From: Verrucomicrobiota bacterium
GTDB lineage: Bacteria; Verrucomicrobiota; Verrucomicrobiia; Opitutales; Opitutaceae
DNA length: 16,374 nucleotides
Direction of reading: 5' to 3'
Assembly (NCBI GenBank): GCA_023443985.1
Contig: JAEZSJ010000212.1
Coordinates: forward strand, 1 to 16,374
Below the pieces are notes generated by a model, which made no database searches, had not been told where the DNA came from, and saw only the letters and a list, made by a program, of their open reading frames with translations. Numbering within the stretch: position 1 is the stretch's first letter; every line of letters begins with the position of its first letter. A program made the position numbers and the translations under genes. Shown one piece after another: positions 1-7,721 of this stretch.

Positions 1-470
<470 letters not shown>

Positions 471-481
471 TTGGTCGGTCT

Positions 482-577
482 GGTAGGGCGAATCGTCCCC
501 GGTGCGCCGTTCCGCCTGACCGAGTTTCCGGTCACAACATGTGCCCAGCGCGGCTCACCCGGAGGGTTCGCCCTACC
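482..577. repeat. Intergenic imperfect inverted repeat with GGTAGGGCGAA arms
   Basis: The 11-base arm GGTAGGGCGAA at 482-492 is perfectly inverted as TTCGCCCTACC at 567-577. The homology continues inward imperfectly on both sides to roughly 508 and 551. A smaller GACCG/CGGTC stem lies between the arms. It sits just after the mutS stop and before the 3' end of the oppositely oriented toxin gene. The arms look like the dispersed intergenic repeats I associate with Opitutales genomes, but only one copy is in the window, so genome-wide repetition is inferred rather than seen. Confidence 0.6.
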
Positions 578-610
578 CTGCAATCACCGCTCTTGCCCAC
601 TCACGTCCCC

Positions 611-634
611 GACGGCGTTGAGGGCAACGCCGTC
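611..634. terminator. Stem-loop between convergent mutS and toxin genes
   Basis: GACGGCGTT (611-619) pairs perfectly with AACGCCGTC (626-634) around a six-base loop, giving a 9-bp GC-rich stem. A further 5-bp stem, TCGCC/GGCGA, follows at 633-645. The position between two convergent genes suits a bidirectional terminator, but there is no T-run on either strand, so it is not a classical Rho-independent terminator and may be part of the adjacent repeat. Confidence 0.4.
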
Positions 635-664
635 GCCTGCGGCGAGGTTCACTAACGGTGCTTC

Positions 665-958
665 CTACTGCAGTCGCTCAGCCCAGTACCCGGGTTTCCG
701 CCGCGCATGTCCAACTGCGAGCACCCAGAGCGTTTCGCCACGGACCACGTACGCGACGAAAAACGGAAACACCCGGAGATTCACCCGCCGGTAGCCACCA
801 TCGCGCAGCATCGCGACCTCCGGATTCTTGGCGATCCATGCCACGTGCTCGTCGAACTCCTCCCAGAGGCGCTGGCCCAATCCCATCTGCTCGCGCTCGT
901 AGTATCCTACCGCGTCGAGCAACTCTCGTCGGGCCTCGGCAAGTACCCGAACCGTCAT
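665..958 (-). CDS. RelE/ParE-family toxin of a type II toxin-antitoxin pair
   Basis: A 97-residue basic protein with the layout of ParE/RelE toxins: an N-terminal strand (VRVLAEARREL), two helices (residues about 8-45, with YYEREQMGLGQRLWEEFDEHV), then the beta-sheet core YRRVNLRVFPFFVAYVV and the closing strand LWVLAVGHARRKPGYW. The family inhibits DNA gyrase (ParE) or cuts ribosome-bound mRNA (RelE); which activity applies here cannot be read from the sequence, though the YYE...PFFVAY...HARRKPGYW pattern is ParE-like. The ATG at 956-958 overlaps the TGA of the upstream antitoxin (955-957) by 4 bases (ATGA), so the two are translationally coupled. The stop is TAG at 665-667. Length is normal for the family and the frame is intact. 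Confidence 0.9.
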   Translation of the reverse strand: MTVRVLAEARRELLDAVGYYEREQMGLGQRLWEEFDEHVAWIAKNPEVAMLRDGGYRRVNLRVFPFFVAYVVRGETLWVLAVGHARRKPGYWAERLQ

Positions 959-1182
959 GGTTCAAACCGACGATTCATCTCCCGCCGCAATTCGTCGAGC
1001 GAGACGCTGTTGGCGCAGCCTTCATCCACAGCCTTCACACGCGCACGAATTTCCTCATCCCAAGTCGCTTCAGCTTCAGCCAGCTCACCGGAATCCAAGT
1101 CCAGCAACGTGCGAACCAGCCTCAGCCGTTCGGACTTCGGCAGCGCCGCCGCCTCGCGTGTGAGCATCTCGGTGCGAGTCAT
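955..1182 (-). CDS. Antitoxin, addiction-module component family (CHP02574-like)
   Basis: A 75-residue protein starting MTRTEML, with the two-part plan of this antitoxin family: an N-terminal helix with ALPKSERLRLVRTLLDL (about residues 13-29) and a C-terminal, toxin-wrapping segment with the WDEEIRARVKAVDEG signature (41-55) and a charged tail ending LRREMNRRFEP. The open frame extends further upstream, but the ATG at 1180-1182 gives the family's usual length and removes an Arg/Ser-rich extension that lies opposite other coding sequence. It is the first gene of the pair and overlaps the toxin by 4 bases. No DNA-binding domain is evident, so autoregulation would have to involve the complex or another factor (inference). 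Confidence 0.85.
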   Translation of the reverse strand: MTRTEMLTREAAALPKSERLRLVRTLLDLDSGELAEAEATWDEEIRARVKAVDEGCANSVSLDELRREMNRRFEP

Positions 1183-1252
1183 GCGGCACACTCTGCGCGG
1201 CGGCGCGCCATGGTCAACCGCCTCGTCGCCGGGGTCACCGCCCCCGGCTACA

Positions 1253-1711
1253 TCAGAACAGCATCCCCGGCTCCGGCTCGGCGCCGACCTGCAGCGCGAG
1301 ATCCACGGATGTCGTGAAGATGTTGCGGCGCCGGAACGCTTCCGGCGAGGCGTCGAGGGCGATGGCGCGCAACCTCGGCTCGTCCACGCCGTCGTCGAAG
1401 CTCGGCTCGGCGAGGAAACGGTTCGGCTTGAGCGCCCAAGCGGGAATCGCGGCACCCACGTGCAGGCACACGTATTCGGCGTAGGCGGCCAGCCACGCGT
1501 CCGCCATCGCGCCTTCGGGAAACCTCCCGCGCAGCACCCGCGGCGGCCCGAGCACGCTGCCGATGACCTGCGACCGCGACGTGAGCCCGCGCGCATGCCC
1601 GGTCCAGTCCCGGAGATTGCGGCGGAACACCGCACACGAGTCGCTCCACGCCGCGACGTCGCTGAGCGAGCGGGCATGGGAGATGGTCGACGGCTTGCGG
1701 GCGGGTTCCAT
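1253..1711 (-). CDS. Hypothetical protein, 152 aa, unrecognised family
   Basis: I do not recognise this family with confidence. The protein is soluble, with no signal peptide or membrane segment. Its middle and C-terminal parts look conserved in style: PPRVLRGRFPEGAMADAWLA (about residues 56-75), then AYAEYVCLHVGAAIPAWAL, a PNRFLAEPSF segment and EAFRRRNIFTTSVDLAL near the end. The 'small helical domain, PAW, FL..P.F, FRRRN(I/L)F' pattern reminds me of the C-terminal region of some HTH or antitoxin-like proteins, but this is from memory and untested. Start is ATG at 1709-1711, with no clear ribosome-binding site. It lies 70 bp upstream of the antitoxin on the same strand and 95 bp downstream of the exonuclease-family gene, so it may share a transcript with either. 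Confidence 0.7.
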   Translation of the reverse strand: MEPARKPSTISHARSLSDVAAWSDSCAVFRRNLRDWTGHARGLTSRSQVIGSVLGPPRVLRGRFPEGAMADAWLAAYAEYVCLHVGAAIPAWALKPNRFLAEPSFDDGVDEPRLRAIALDASPEAFRRRNIFTTSVDLALQVGAEPEPGMLF

Positions 1712-1806
1712 GGTGGTGGCGAGACGTGAGCAAGGGAGACGGCCGACTCCGATTCAACGCCGGAACGCGGCGACCGGGCGCGCGGCCAACGGGCGCTCCG
1801 CCCGGG

Positions 1807-2790
1807 TCAACGCGCCCGGCTCGGGTCCAGCCGCACGAGCACCGGGCGGTGGTCGCTCGCGGCGCGCACGTTCGCGGAATCGTGCACCCAGGCCCTCTCG
1901 ACGAAGGGCCGCAGTCCGGGCGAGACGAGGATGTAGTCGACGCGGCTGTAGGAGTCCTCCCTGCGAAAGCGGTGGGTCCAGGTGTCGCCGTTCGCATCGG
2001 CGGCCGACAACAGCTCCGCGACCCGGGTCTTGCCGCGCCGCCGCAGCCGCTGCACGGGCCGGCTGCGCGGGCTGTCGTTGCAGTCGCCGAGTATCAGATA
2101 CGCCTCCGCGTCGGGGCGGGGAATCCGCCGCAGCACCAGGTCGCGCACGGCCTCCGCCTCGGACTGGCGCTGCGCGGCGGAGAACGGATCCGCCGGATTG
2201 CTCGTGTGCCGGCTCTTCAGGTGCACCACGAAGAGCGTGAGCTCCCGACCGCCGAGGTCCACCGTCGCCTCGAGCACGCCGCGGCTGACCAGCGCGGGAT
2301 CGCCGCGCGCGAGCGTCCGCACCTCGTGGTGGGGACGGACCGCCGCGAGCGGGACGCGAGAGAGCACGGCCACGTGGCGTTTCGGGTCGGGACCGTCGAC
2401 GATAGCCCGGTGCGGATACGCCATCCCCTCCGTCGCGAGGTCGCGTTGCAGTTCCTCGAGGTACGGACCGGGCCCCATCTCCTGCAGCGCGAGCACGTCC
2501 GCCGACACCTCGCGGACCACCGCGCGAAGCGCCGCCTTGGCCTTCTCCGGCTTGGGGAAAGCCGAGCGGTACGTGCCCTCGATCACGCGGTCCTCGGCCA
2601 CGTAGTTCTCCACGTTCCACGTCAGCACGGTGAGCGCGTCGGCCGCCGCGAGCAGGCCGGCGCCGAACAGGCCCGCGAGGCAGGCGAGCGCGCGGACCGC
2701 GGCGGCCCGCCGGCTCAGGACGCCGCGGCGGACAGGGCGCGTTCGCGCTCGAGCAGCGTCGGGTGCGAGTAGTGGAACGTGCTGAACCAC
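1807..2790 (-). CDS. Exported endonuclease/exonuclease/phosphatase (EEP) family protein
   Basis: Residues 54-320 form a complete EEP (DNase I-like) domain with all the usual catalytic landmarks: WNVEN (58-62), LQE (102-104, metal-binding Glu), HLKS (190-193), GDCND (235-239), SRVDYI (282-287) and SDHRPV (312-317). Substrates in this family range from DNA to phosphodiesters and inositol phosphates, so the substrate is open. A hydrophobic stretch at about residues 32-50 (VRALACLAGLFGAGLLAAADA) looks like a signal peptide, suggesting export. The only standard start codon upstream of it is GTG at 2788-2790, which overlaps the protease gene by 76 bases and adds 24 unhelpful residues. A CTG at 2716-2718, overlapping the protease stop as CTGA, would give a cleaner 303-residue precursor with a short basic N-region. 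The true start is therefore uncertain. Confidence 0.88.
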   Translation of the reverse strand: MVQHVPLLAPDAARARTRPVRRGVLSRRAAAVRALACLAGLFGAGLLAAADALTVLTWNVENYVAEDRVIEGTYRSAFPKPEKAKAALRAVVREVSADVLALQEMGPGPYLEELQRDLATEGMAYPHRAIVDGPDPKRHVAVLSRVPLAAVRPHHEVRTLARGDPALVSRGVLEATVDLGGRELTLFVVHLKSRHTSNPADPFSAAQRQSEAEAVRDLVLRRIPRPDAEAYLILGDCNDSPRSRPVQRLRRRGKTRVAELLSAADANGDTWTHRFRREDSYSRVDYILVSPGLRPFVERAWVHDSANVRAASDHRPVLVRLDPSRAR

Positions 2791-3968
2791 GGGTGCGGCG
2801 TGAGGTTGGTGAGGTTCTTCTCGGCGAGCTTGTGCAACGCGCCGACGAGCGGCGCGGGGCCGCCCGTCGCAGCGCGCGCGAACGCATCGGCCTCGTACTC
2901 ATGTTTGCGCGAGAGGCCGTTGAGCAACGGCGAGAGCCAGTAGGTGGCGAGGCCGCCGAGCAGCATGACCAGGAGCAGCGCGGGCGCGGCGCCGGCGCCG
3001 GCCGGGAAGCCGAAACCGCCGAGGAACCACGGGCTGCGCATCAACCAGTCGACCGCGAGGAAACCGGCCGCCAGGAACGCGGCGGAGAGGGCGAGCATCC
3101 GCGGGATGTGGCCGCGTTTGTAGTGGCCGATCTCATGCGCGAGCACCGCGGCGAGCTCGGCGCGGTCGAGCTGGTTGATCAACGTGTCGAAGAGGACGAT
3201 GCGGCGGAAACGGCCGAAGCCGGTGAAGAAGGCGTTGGAGTGGCCGGAGCGTTTCGAGCCGTCCATCACCTCGATGGTGCGCGCGGCGAAGCCGGTGCGG
3301 TCGGCGAGCGCGAGCAGGTCGCGGCGCAGCTCGCCCTCGGGCAGCGGCGTGAGCTTGTTGAACAGCGGCAGGATCAGCATCGGGTAGAGCACGATCATCA
3401 GGAGCTGGAACACCATCACCACGCCGAAGCCCCACACCCACCACCAGCGGCCGATCCAGCCCACGAGCGCGAGCACCAGCCAGAGCAGCGGCCCGCCCAA
3501 CGCGACGGCGACGAGAGCGCCCTTCACCTTGTCGCTCAACCAGAGCCCGGGCGTGCTTTTGTTGAAACCGAACCGCGCCTCCAGTCGGAAGGTGCCCCAC
3601 CAGTCCAGCGGCAACGCCGGCACCGCCAACGCCACGCCGACGGCCACCAGCCAGAGCGCCTGGCTCCAGGTCGCGGCACCGACCCAGCCGGTCCACGCGG
3701 CCCACGACCACGGCAGCACCCCGCTGAACACCACCGCGGCGAGCACGGCGGCGCCGAACAGCTCCTCGAGTTGGCTGAAGCGGTTCTTCGCGAGGCTGTA
3801 CTCGACCGCGCGGGCGTACGTCGCGGAGTCCATCACGCCGTTGTAGGCGGGCGGCACGGCGCCGGCATGGCGCAGGATTTCGCCGCGGTTGAGCACCCCG
3901 AGCACCACATCCCCCGCGCATTTCGCCGCGAGCAACCCCGCGGCGGCGATTTCGACCGGTTCGAGCAT
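2715..3968 (-). CDS. M48 family membrane metalloprotease (Ste24/CAAX protease type)
   Basis: A 417-residue integral membrane zinc protease. The N-terminal M48 region has several hydrophobic segments (about residues 70-90, 103-122, 150-170, 175-203). The conserved loop GSKRSGHSNAFFTGFG (237-252) precedes the zinc-binding HEIGH (278-282) and the third ligand in EYEAD (357-361), with two more membrane segments between them (about 292-308 and 328-347). FSTFHYSHPTLLERERAL at the C-terminus is characteristic of Ste24-type enzymes. Eukaryotic members process CAAX proteins; bacterial members are thought to act in membrane protein quality control, so the substrate here is unknown. Start ATG at 3966-3968 and stop TGA at 2715-2717. 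Length and active-site residues are normal. The following gene overlaps or abuts its stop. Confidence 0.95.
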   Translation of the reverse strand: MLEPVEIAAAGLLAAKCAGDVVLGVLNRGEILRHAGAVPPAYNGVMDSATYARAVEYSLAKNRFSQLEELFGAAVLAAVVFSGVLPWSWAAWTGWVGAATWSQALWLVAVGVALAVPALPLDWWGTFRLEARFGFNKSTPGLWLSDKVKGALVAVALGGPLLWLVLALVGWIGRWWWVWGFGVVMVFQLLMIVLYPMLILPLFNKLTPLPEGELRRDLLALADRTGFAARTIEVMDGSKRSGHSNAFFTGFGRFRRIVLFDTLINQLDRAELAAVLAHEIGHYKRGHIPRMLALSAAFLAAGFLAVDWLMRSPWFLGGFGFPAGAGAAPALLLVMLLGGLATYWLSPLLNGLSRKHEYEADAFARAATGGPAPLVGALHKLAEKNLTNLTPHPWFSTFHYSHPTLLERERALSAAAS

Positions 3969-3983
3969 CTGCGGCAGCTTCCG

Positions 3984-4003
3984 GGTGCCGGGCGCCCGGC
4001 GCC
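3984..4003. promoter_or_regulatory. GC-rich palindrome just upstream of the M48 protease start
   Basis: The sequence 3987-4000 (GCCGGGCGCCCGGC) is a perfect 14-base palindrome. It extends to 3984-4003 with a single T/G position that would still pair as a wobble in RNA. It starts 15 bases upstream of the protease ATG, in the 185-bp region between the divergent protease and HDOD genes. It could be an operator or a 5'-UTR hairpin that limits ribosome access, or chance in GC-rich DNA. I see no confident sigma-70 promoter hexamers in the rest of this intergenic region. Confidence 0.25.
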
Positions 4004-4153
4004 AGTGAAAAAGCCGTGGCGGGCCAGTTGTGACGAACTCCTGAAAAACCCCGCCGTGGCACAGTTTCGTGTCGCCTGAGACCGCTCACACCCCGAGATT
4101 CCATCCACCCTGTCGGCCGGGTCCTTCCCCCCGTTCCCCCTCCTCCGCCCGCC

Positions 4154-5023
4154 ATGTCCGCCACCGCGCTTTTCCCTGCGCCCACCCTCCCCCTCGACGT
4201 CCACACCCTGCTTCGGCCGGAGGATCTGGAGGCCTACGCGCGCGAGCTGCCAATCGCCACCAACGTGCTGCCGCGGCTCCAGTCGCTGCTCCGCGCGGAG
4301 GAGACGAGCATCAGCGATGTCGTCGACCTCGTGATGCTCGATCCGGGCCTGGCGGTGCGCATCGTCCAGGCGGCGGGCAGCCGCCGTTTTGGGTGCGGAC
4401 TGCCGCCGACGAGCCTGTCGGACGCCTTGCTGCGGCTGGGGTCGGACGAGGTCTACCGCGTGACTGCGGCCTTCGCGCTGAGCCGCTTCCTGAACCGGCC
4501 GCTGCGGTGCTATGGGCTTGGCCCGGCCGAATTCTGGCGCTCCTCCGTCGTCTGCGCGCTCACCATGGTCGATCTGGCCCCCGCGAGCGGGCTCGACCCG
4601 CGCGCCGCGTACACGGTGGGCCTGCTGCACGCCACGGGAAAGGTCTTCATCGACCGGCATCTGCGATGCGTAGGCGCCCCGGACCTGAGTTTCGCCCACG
4701 CTCCCGCAGGCGAGCTTCCACGGGCCGAGGCCGCCCTCACCGGGATGGATCACGCAAAGGTGGCGGCGTTCGTGTTGCGCGTCTGGGGCTTCGGCGAGGA
4801 GATCGCCGAACCGGTCGAGCACCAGCTCCGCCCCGGCGGCTCGCTCCGGCACCGTGGGATGACCTCGCTGCTCGCCGAGGCCCGCGCGCTCGCCGCGGAA
4901 GTCATCGCGGTCCTGCCGCCGAGCGGCGTGGAGCCGGCGCGCCCGTTGCGCGAACTGCTGCCGGACGAGTGGCGCGCCGCGCTCGCCGACCGGATCTTGG
5001 GGTTCGAGCGGACCGAGGGCTGA
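4154..5023 (+). CDS. HDOD domain-containing protein
   Basis: A 289-residue soluble protein with one HDOD domain over about residues 30-230, a degenerate relative of HD-type phosphohydrolases found in bacterial signalling proteins. Typical features are ELPIATNVLPRLQSLL (31-46), the LVMLDPGLAVRIVQAAGS segment (59-76), DALLRLGSDEVYRV (90-103) and GLLHATGKVFID (156-167), where the HD pair of the catalytic superfamily is replaced by His-Ala. The usual HDOD protein likewise lacks the full metal site, so enzymatic activity is not expected. The C-terminal 60 residues show no further domain I can name, and there is no EAL, GGDEF or receiver domain. Start is ATG at 4154-4156; a nearby SD is not obvious. 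It is a single-gene unit, divergent from the protease and convergent with the LysE-type gene only 13 bp away. Confidence 0.88.
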   Translation: MSATALFPAPTLPLDVHTLLRPEDLEAYARELPIATNVLPRLQSLLRAEETSISDVVDLVMLDPGLAVRIVQAAGSRRFGCGLPPTSLSDALLRLGSDEVYRVTAAFALSRFLNRPLRCYGLGPAEFWRSSVVCALTMVDLAPASGLDPRAAYTVGLLHATGKVFIDRHLRCVGAPDLSFAHAPAGELPRAEAALTGMDHAKVAAFVLRVWGFGEEIAEPVEHQLRPGGSLRHRGMTSLLAEARALAAEVIAVLPPSGVEPARPLRELLPDEWRAALADRILGFERTEG

Positions 5024-5036
5024 TCCGGCGCGCCGT

Positions 5037-5651
5037 TCAGCCGCGGAGCCCGGAGACCACGCTGTAGATCCCGAAGCCGCAGAGCAGCAGGGCGGAGAGG
5101 TGGTTCACCACCCGCAGGCTCGCCGGGCCGAGCCGTGTCCGAAGCGTGGCGACGGCGCAGCTCAGCGCCAGCCACCAGGCCGCGGAGCCGAGGAAGACGC
5201 CGCCGACCAGCAGCGCCGAGTCGTCCACCCGGCCGACCGATCCGAATCCGGAGAACACCGCCACGAACGCCAGGATCGTCATCGGGTTGCTGAGCGTGAG
5301 CAGGAACGTCGTGCCGAACGCCGCCGCCACGCCCGCCCCGGGCGTCGCCGGACCCGATTCCGCCGGGGCCGCGCGCCACGCCCGCGCCCCGAGCCAGCAC
5401 AGCAGCGCGCCGCCGAGGACCGCCAGCACGACCCGGTGCCCCACGAGAAACCCCGAGACCGCGGTGAGCCCCAGGCCGGCGACGCACCCGTAGACGCAAT
5501 CCGCCGTGGCCGCACCGAGGCCGGTCGCGAGCCCGTGGCGCAGGCCGTCCTGCAACGAGCGGCGGATGCACAGAAGGCCGATCGGCCCGACCGGCGCAGC
5601 GATCGAGAATCCGATCAGCGCGCCCTTCGTCACCAGGGCGAGCGTCGGCAT
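5037..5651 (-). CDS. LysE-family translocator (amino acid/metabolite exporter)
   Basis: A 204-residue, strongly hydrophobic protein with about six membrane segments (about residues 4-28, 40-62, 65-88, 108-135, 145-170, 182-202). The N-terminal GFSIAAPVGPIGLLCIRRSL segment (14-33) and TLSNPMTILAFVAVFSG (119-135) match the conserved Pro/Asn-containing regions of the LysE/RhtB exporter family in the inner membrane. The substrate cannot be assigned. The ATG (5649-5651) shares one base with the lpxK stop (5651-5653), so the gene is the third in the kinase-lpxK-exporter run and probably translated by coupling. Length is usual for the family. A much longer open frame continues upstream of this ATG across lpxK, but it is out of frame with lpxK and has no domain, so the ATG is preferred. 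Confidence 0.9.
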   Translation of the reverse strand: MPTLALVTKGALIGFSIAAPVGPIGLLCIRRSLQDGLRHGLATGLGAATADCVYGCVAGLGLTAVSGFLVGHRVVLAVLGGALLCWLGARAWRAAPAESGPATPGAGVAAAFGTTFLLTLSNPMTILAFVAVFSGFGSVGRVDDSALLVGGVFLGSAAWWLALSCAVATLRTRLGPASLRVVNHLSALLLCGFGIYSVVSGLRG

Positions 5652-6880
5652 CAGCGATGTCCCCCGCTGCGCACCGGCGCGCCGCCAAACGTCTCCTGCT
5701 GCGGGAAGCAGATGCGGCCGACCGCCTCCGTGAAGTCGGCCGCGCCGCGCAGGATCTCGATCTCGAGCCGCAGGTAGTACAGTGGCAGCGGGAACCGCAG
5801 GTCGGGCGGGATGCGCACCGCGTCCTTCTCGGTTGTCACCACGAAGTCGAGACCCGCGTTCACGGACTCCTCGAACACCAGGTCGAGGTCGTCGGTGGTG
5901 AACCGGTAGTGGTCGATGTAGCGCTTGGTGTAGAGGAGGTTCGCGCCGTATCTGCGCAGGAAGGCCTCGAAGCTGTCCGGTGTGGCGATCCCGCTGAACG
6001 CGCCGACGCGCCGCCCCTTGAGGTGCGAGAGTTCGTGGCGTTCGGTGTTGTCCGCGCCGGCGTTGATCCGCTGGAGATGCTTCGGCACGTGCGCGCACTC
6101 GATGATCTCGGCGTCGGGGTTGTGCTCGTGGATCAGGTCCTCGAGCTCGCGGTCGCGCTGGCCGTCCGACTTCGTGAGGAAGACATAGGAGGCGCGGCGC
6201 AGGTGCTTGATCGGTTCGCGGAGGATTCCGCGCGGGATGAGGTGGCCGTTGCCGAAGGGGTTGCTCTTGTCGACGAGCAGGAGGTTCAGCCGGCCCTTGA
6301 GCGGCATGTATTGGAAACCGTCGTCGAGCACGAGCGTGTCGCAACCGAAGCGCTTGATCGCGTACGCGCCGGACTTCACGCGGTTCTTGTCGACCAGCAC
6401 GACCACGCCCGGGAGGTTGCGCGCGAGCATGTACGGTTCGTCGCCGGCCTGTTCGGAGTCGAGCAGCACGCGGGTGCCGTCGCTCACGATGCGCGGCGGC
6501 GGCTCGGCGCCCTTCGTGATCCAGTTGAGTGCGCGTCGCCACAGCGGCAGCGAACGGCTGCGGTAGCCGCGGCTGAGGATCGCGACCCGGCGCCCGCGGT
6601 CCGCGAGCGAGCGGGCGAACTTCTCCACGACCGGAGTCTTGCCGGTGCCGCCCCAAGTGACGTTGCCCACCACCACCACGAGGCAGCCGAGGTGCTGGTC
6701 GCGCAGGATGCGCTGCTGGTAGAGCAGCAGCTTCAACTGGGCGCCGGCGTTCCAGATCCAGGACAGCGCATGCAGCACCGCCCCCCAGAACAGCGCCGCC
6801 CGGTCGTCGCGGCGCCCGTAGATCACATCGACGGTGAACTGTTCGAGGTCGTTGAGCTTTTCTTTGAGCCGGCGGGTCAT
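5651..6880 (-). CDS. lpxK: Tetraacyldisaccharide 4'-kinase LpxK
   Basis: LpxK transfers phosphate from ATP to the 4' position of the lipid A disaccharide at the inner face of the inner membrane, a late step of lipid A synthesis. The 409-residue product has the P-loop GNVTWGGTGKTP (72-83), SRGY (103-106), GDEP (146-149), the DDGFQ motif (186-190) and TTEKDAV (349-355) near the end, all normal for the family. An N-terminal hydrophobic/amphipathic stretch (about 26-55) fits the family's membrane-associated helix. The frame allows a TTG start nine codons further up (6905-6907), but the ATG at 6878-6880 begins the conserved-looking MTRRLKEKL and is chosen. It is somewhat longer than the roughly 330-residue enterobacterial enzyme, in line with a longer insert around residues 240-290. 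It follows the kinase-like gene by 67 bp and touches the exporter gene. Confidence 0.96.
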   Translation of the reverse strand: MTRRLKEKLNDLEQFTVDVIYGRRDDRAALFWGAVLHALSWIWNAGAQLKLLLYQQRILRDQHLGCLVVVVGNVTWGGTGKTPVVEKFARSLADRGRRVAILSRGYRSRSLPLWRRALNWITKGAEPPPRIVSDGTRVLLDSEQAGDEPYMLARNLPGVVVLVDKNRVKSGAYAIKRFGCDTLVLDDGFQYMPLKGRLNLLLVDKSNPFGNGHLIPRGILREPIKHLRRASYVFLTKSDGQRDRELEDLIHEHNPDAEIIECAHVPKHLQRINAGADNTERHELSHLKGRRVGAFSGIATPDSFEAFLRRYGANLLYTKRYIDHYRFTTDDLDLVFEESVNAGLDFVVTTEKDAVRIPPDLRFPLPLYYLRLEIEILRGAADFTEAVGRICFPQQETFGGAPVRSGGHR

Positions 6881-6947
6881 CGGTGCGCGGCGCGACTCTG
6901 GAAACAACCGCGGCGATTTCCAAGCCGGGAGGCGTGGTGCGCGCGAA

Positions 6948-7721
6948 TCAGCGCGCCAGCCGCCGCAGCACGCGCAACCCCAGCACGGCCTGCCGGCCGT
7001 CGCGGCCGAGCCAGCTCCACGGGCAGAGCCGCAGCGGCAGCGCGGCCCACCAGAGCGCCCGGAGGTTCCGCTGCAGCGAACGCTGCAACCGCACCGACGG
7101 ATTCTCCTCCCGGTAGGCCGCCGCGATCGCGCGGAGCTCCTCGAGGGGGTGCTCGTGCGCGAGCGAAGCGGTGTACGACATCACGAACAACATCACGTCG
7201 CGCACCTGGGCGGTGAGCACGAGCATCACCCGGGTCGGGTCCTCCTCGAGGTCGATGAACGACACCGCGTCGCCGTCGTACACGATGTCCTTCATGAACG
7301 GCCGGCCGTGGCACAGCCCGAGCCGGTGCAGCTGCCCGAGGGCGCGCGCCGCCTTCTTGACCGCCTCGAGCCGGCGCGCCGGGTCGCGCTCCTCGCGGAG
7401 CCAGCGCCGCAACGGCGTGCCGGCATGCGCGGTGATCAGGTAGGCGTCGGTCGCCTCGATCACCTCGGGTACGGGCAGGCCGGCGGAGCGCCAGCGCTGC
7501 AGCCGGTCGGCCTCCTCCCGCACGGAGGCGACATCGCCGTTGGTGGCCGTCGCCCGCAGCATCGGCCACGGCATCAGCAGGGTCGCGACCCGCAGTAGCG
7601 CTCCCCAGCGGTTCTTGCCGGCGGGATCCGCGCGCTTCACCCAGCCGCGCGCAACCCGCTCGACGCGGCTGAGGTCCGCGCCGGGCTGTGAGTCCGTGGT
7701 CAGGTTGGGTCTCGTGGCCAT
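6948..7721 (-). CDS. Divergent lipopolysaccharide/Kdo-kinase-like protein (protein-kinase fold)
   Basis: A 257-residue protein with the core of a bacterial kinase of the WaaP/KdkA/RIO type. An N-lobe region includes REEADRLQRWRSAGLPVPEV (68-87), the hinge-like AYLITAHAGTPLRRWL follows (93-108), then the catalytic-loop equivalent HRLGLCHGRPFMKDIVYDGD (132-151) and the metal-binding DFG equivalent FIDLEED (155-161). The usual HxD or HGD catalytic aspartate position reads HGR (138-140), with Asp145 nearby, so either the catalytic base has moved or the enzyme is atypical. A hydrophobic segment at about 222-236 is near the C-terminus. Its position directly upstream of lpxK supports phosphorylation of a lipopolysaccharide core sugar, but that role is inference. 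Start ATG at 7719-7721, no strong SD. The product could instead be an inactive kinase homologue. Confidence 0.78.
   Translation of the reverse strand: MATRPNLTTDSQPGADLSRVERVARGWVKRADPAGKNRWGALLRVATLLMPWPMLRATATNGDVASVREEADRLQRWRSAGLPVPEVIEATDAYLITAHAGTPLRRWLREERDPARRLEAVKKAARALGQLHRLGLCHGRPFMKDIVYDGDAVSFIDLEEDPTRVMLVLTAQVRDVMLFVMSYTASLAHEHPLEELRAIAAAYREENPSVRLQRSLQRNLRALWWAALPLRLCPWSWLGRDGRQAVLGLRVLRRLAR

Noticed and set aside
1189..1217. Promoter-like TTGACC with 17-bp spacing upstream of the antitoxin (minus strand)
   Set aside because: The matching -10 (AGAGTG) is poor and lies only 6 bp before the ATG, leaving no room for a normal leader.
2763..4079. 438-aa + strand open frame opposite the M48 protease
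   Set aside because: Glu/Arg/His-rich shadow; the HEIGH protease is on the other strand.
5657..7216. 519-aa + strand open frame opposite lpxK and the kinase gene
   Set aside because: Overlaps two genes with clear motifs; its own composition is low-complexity.
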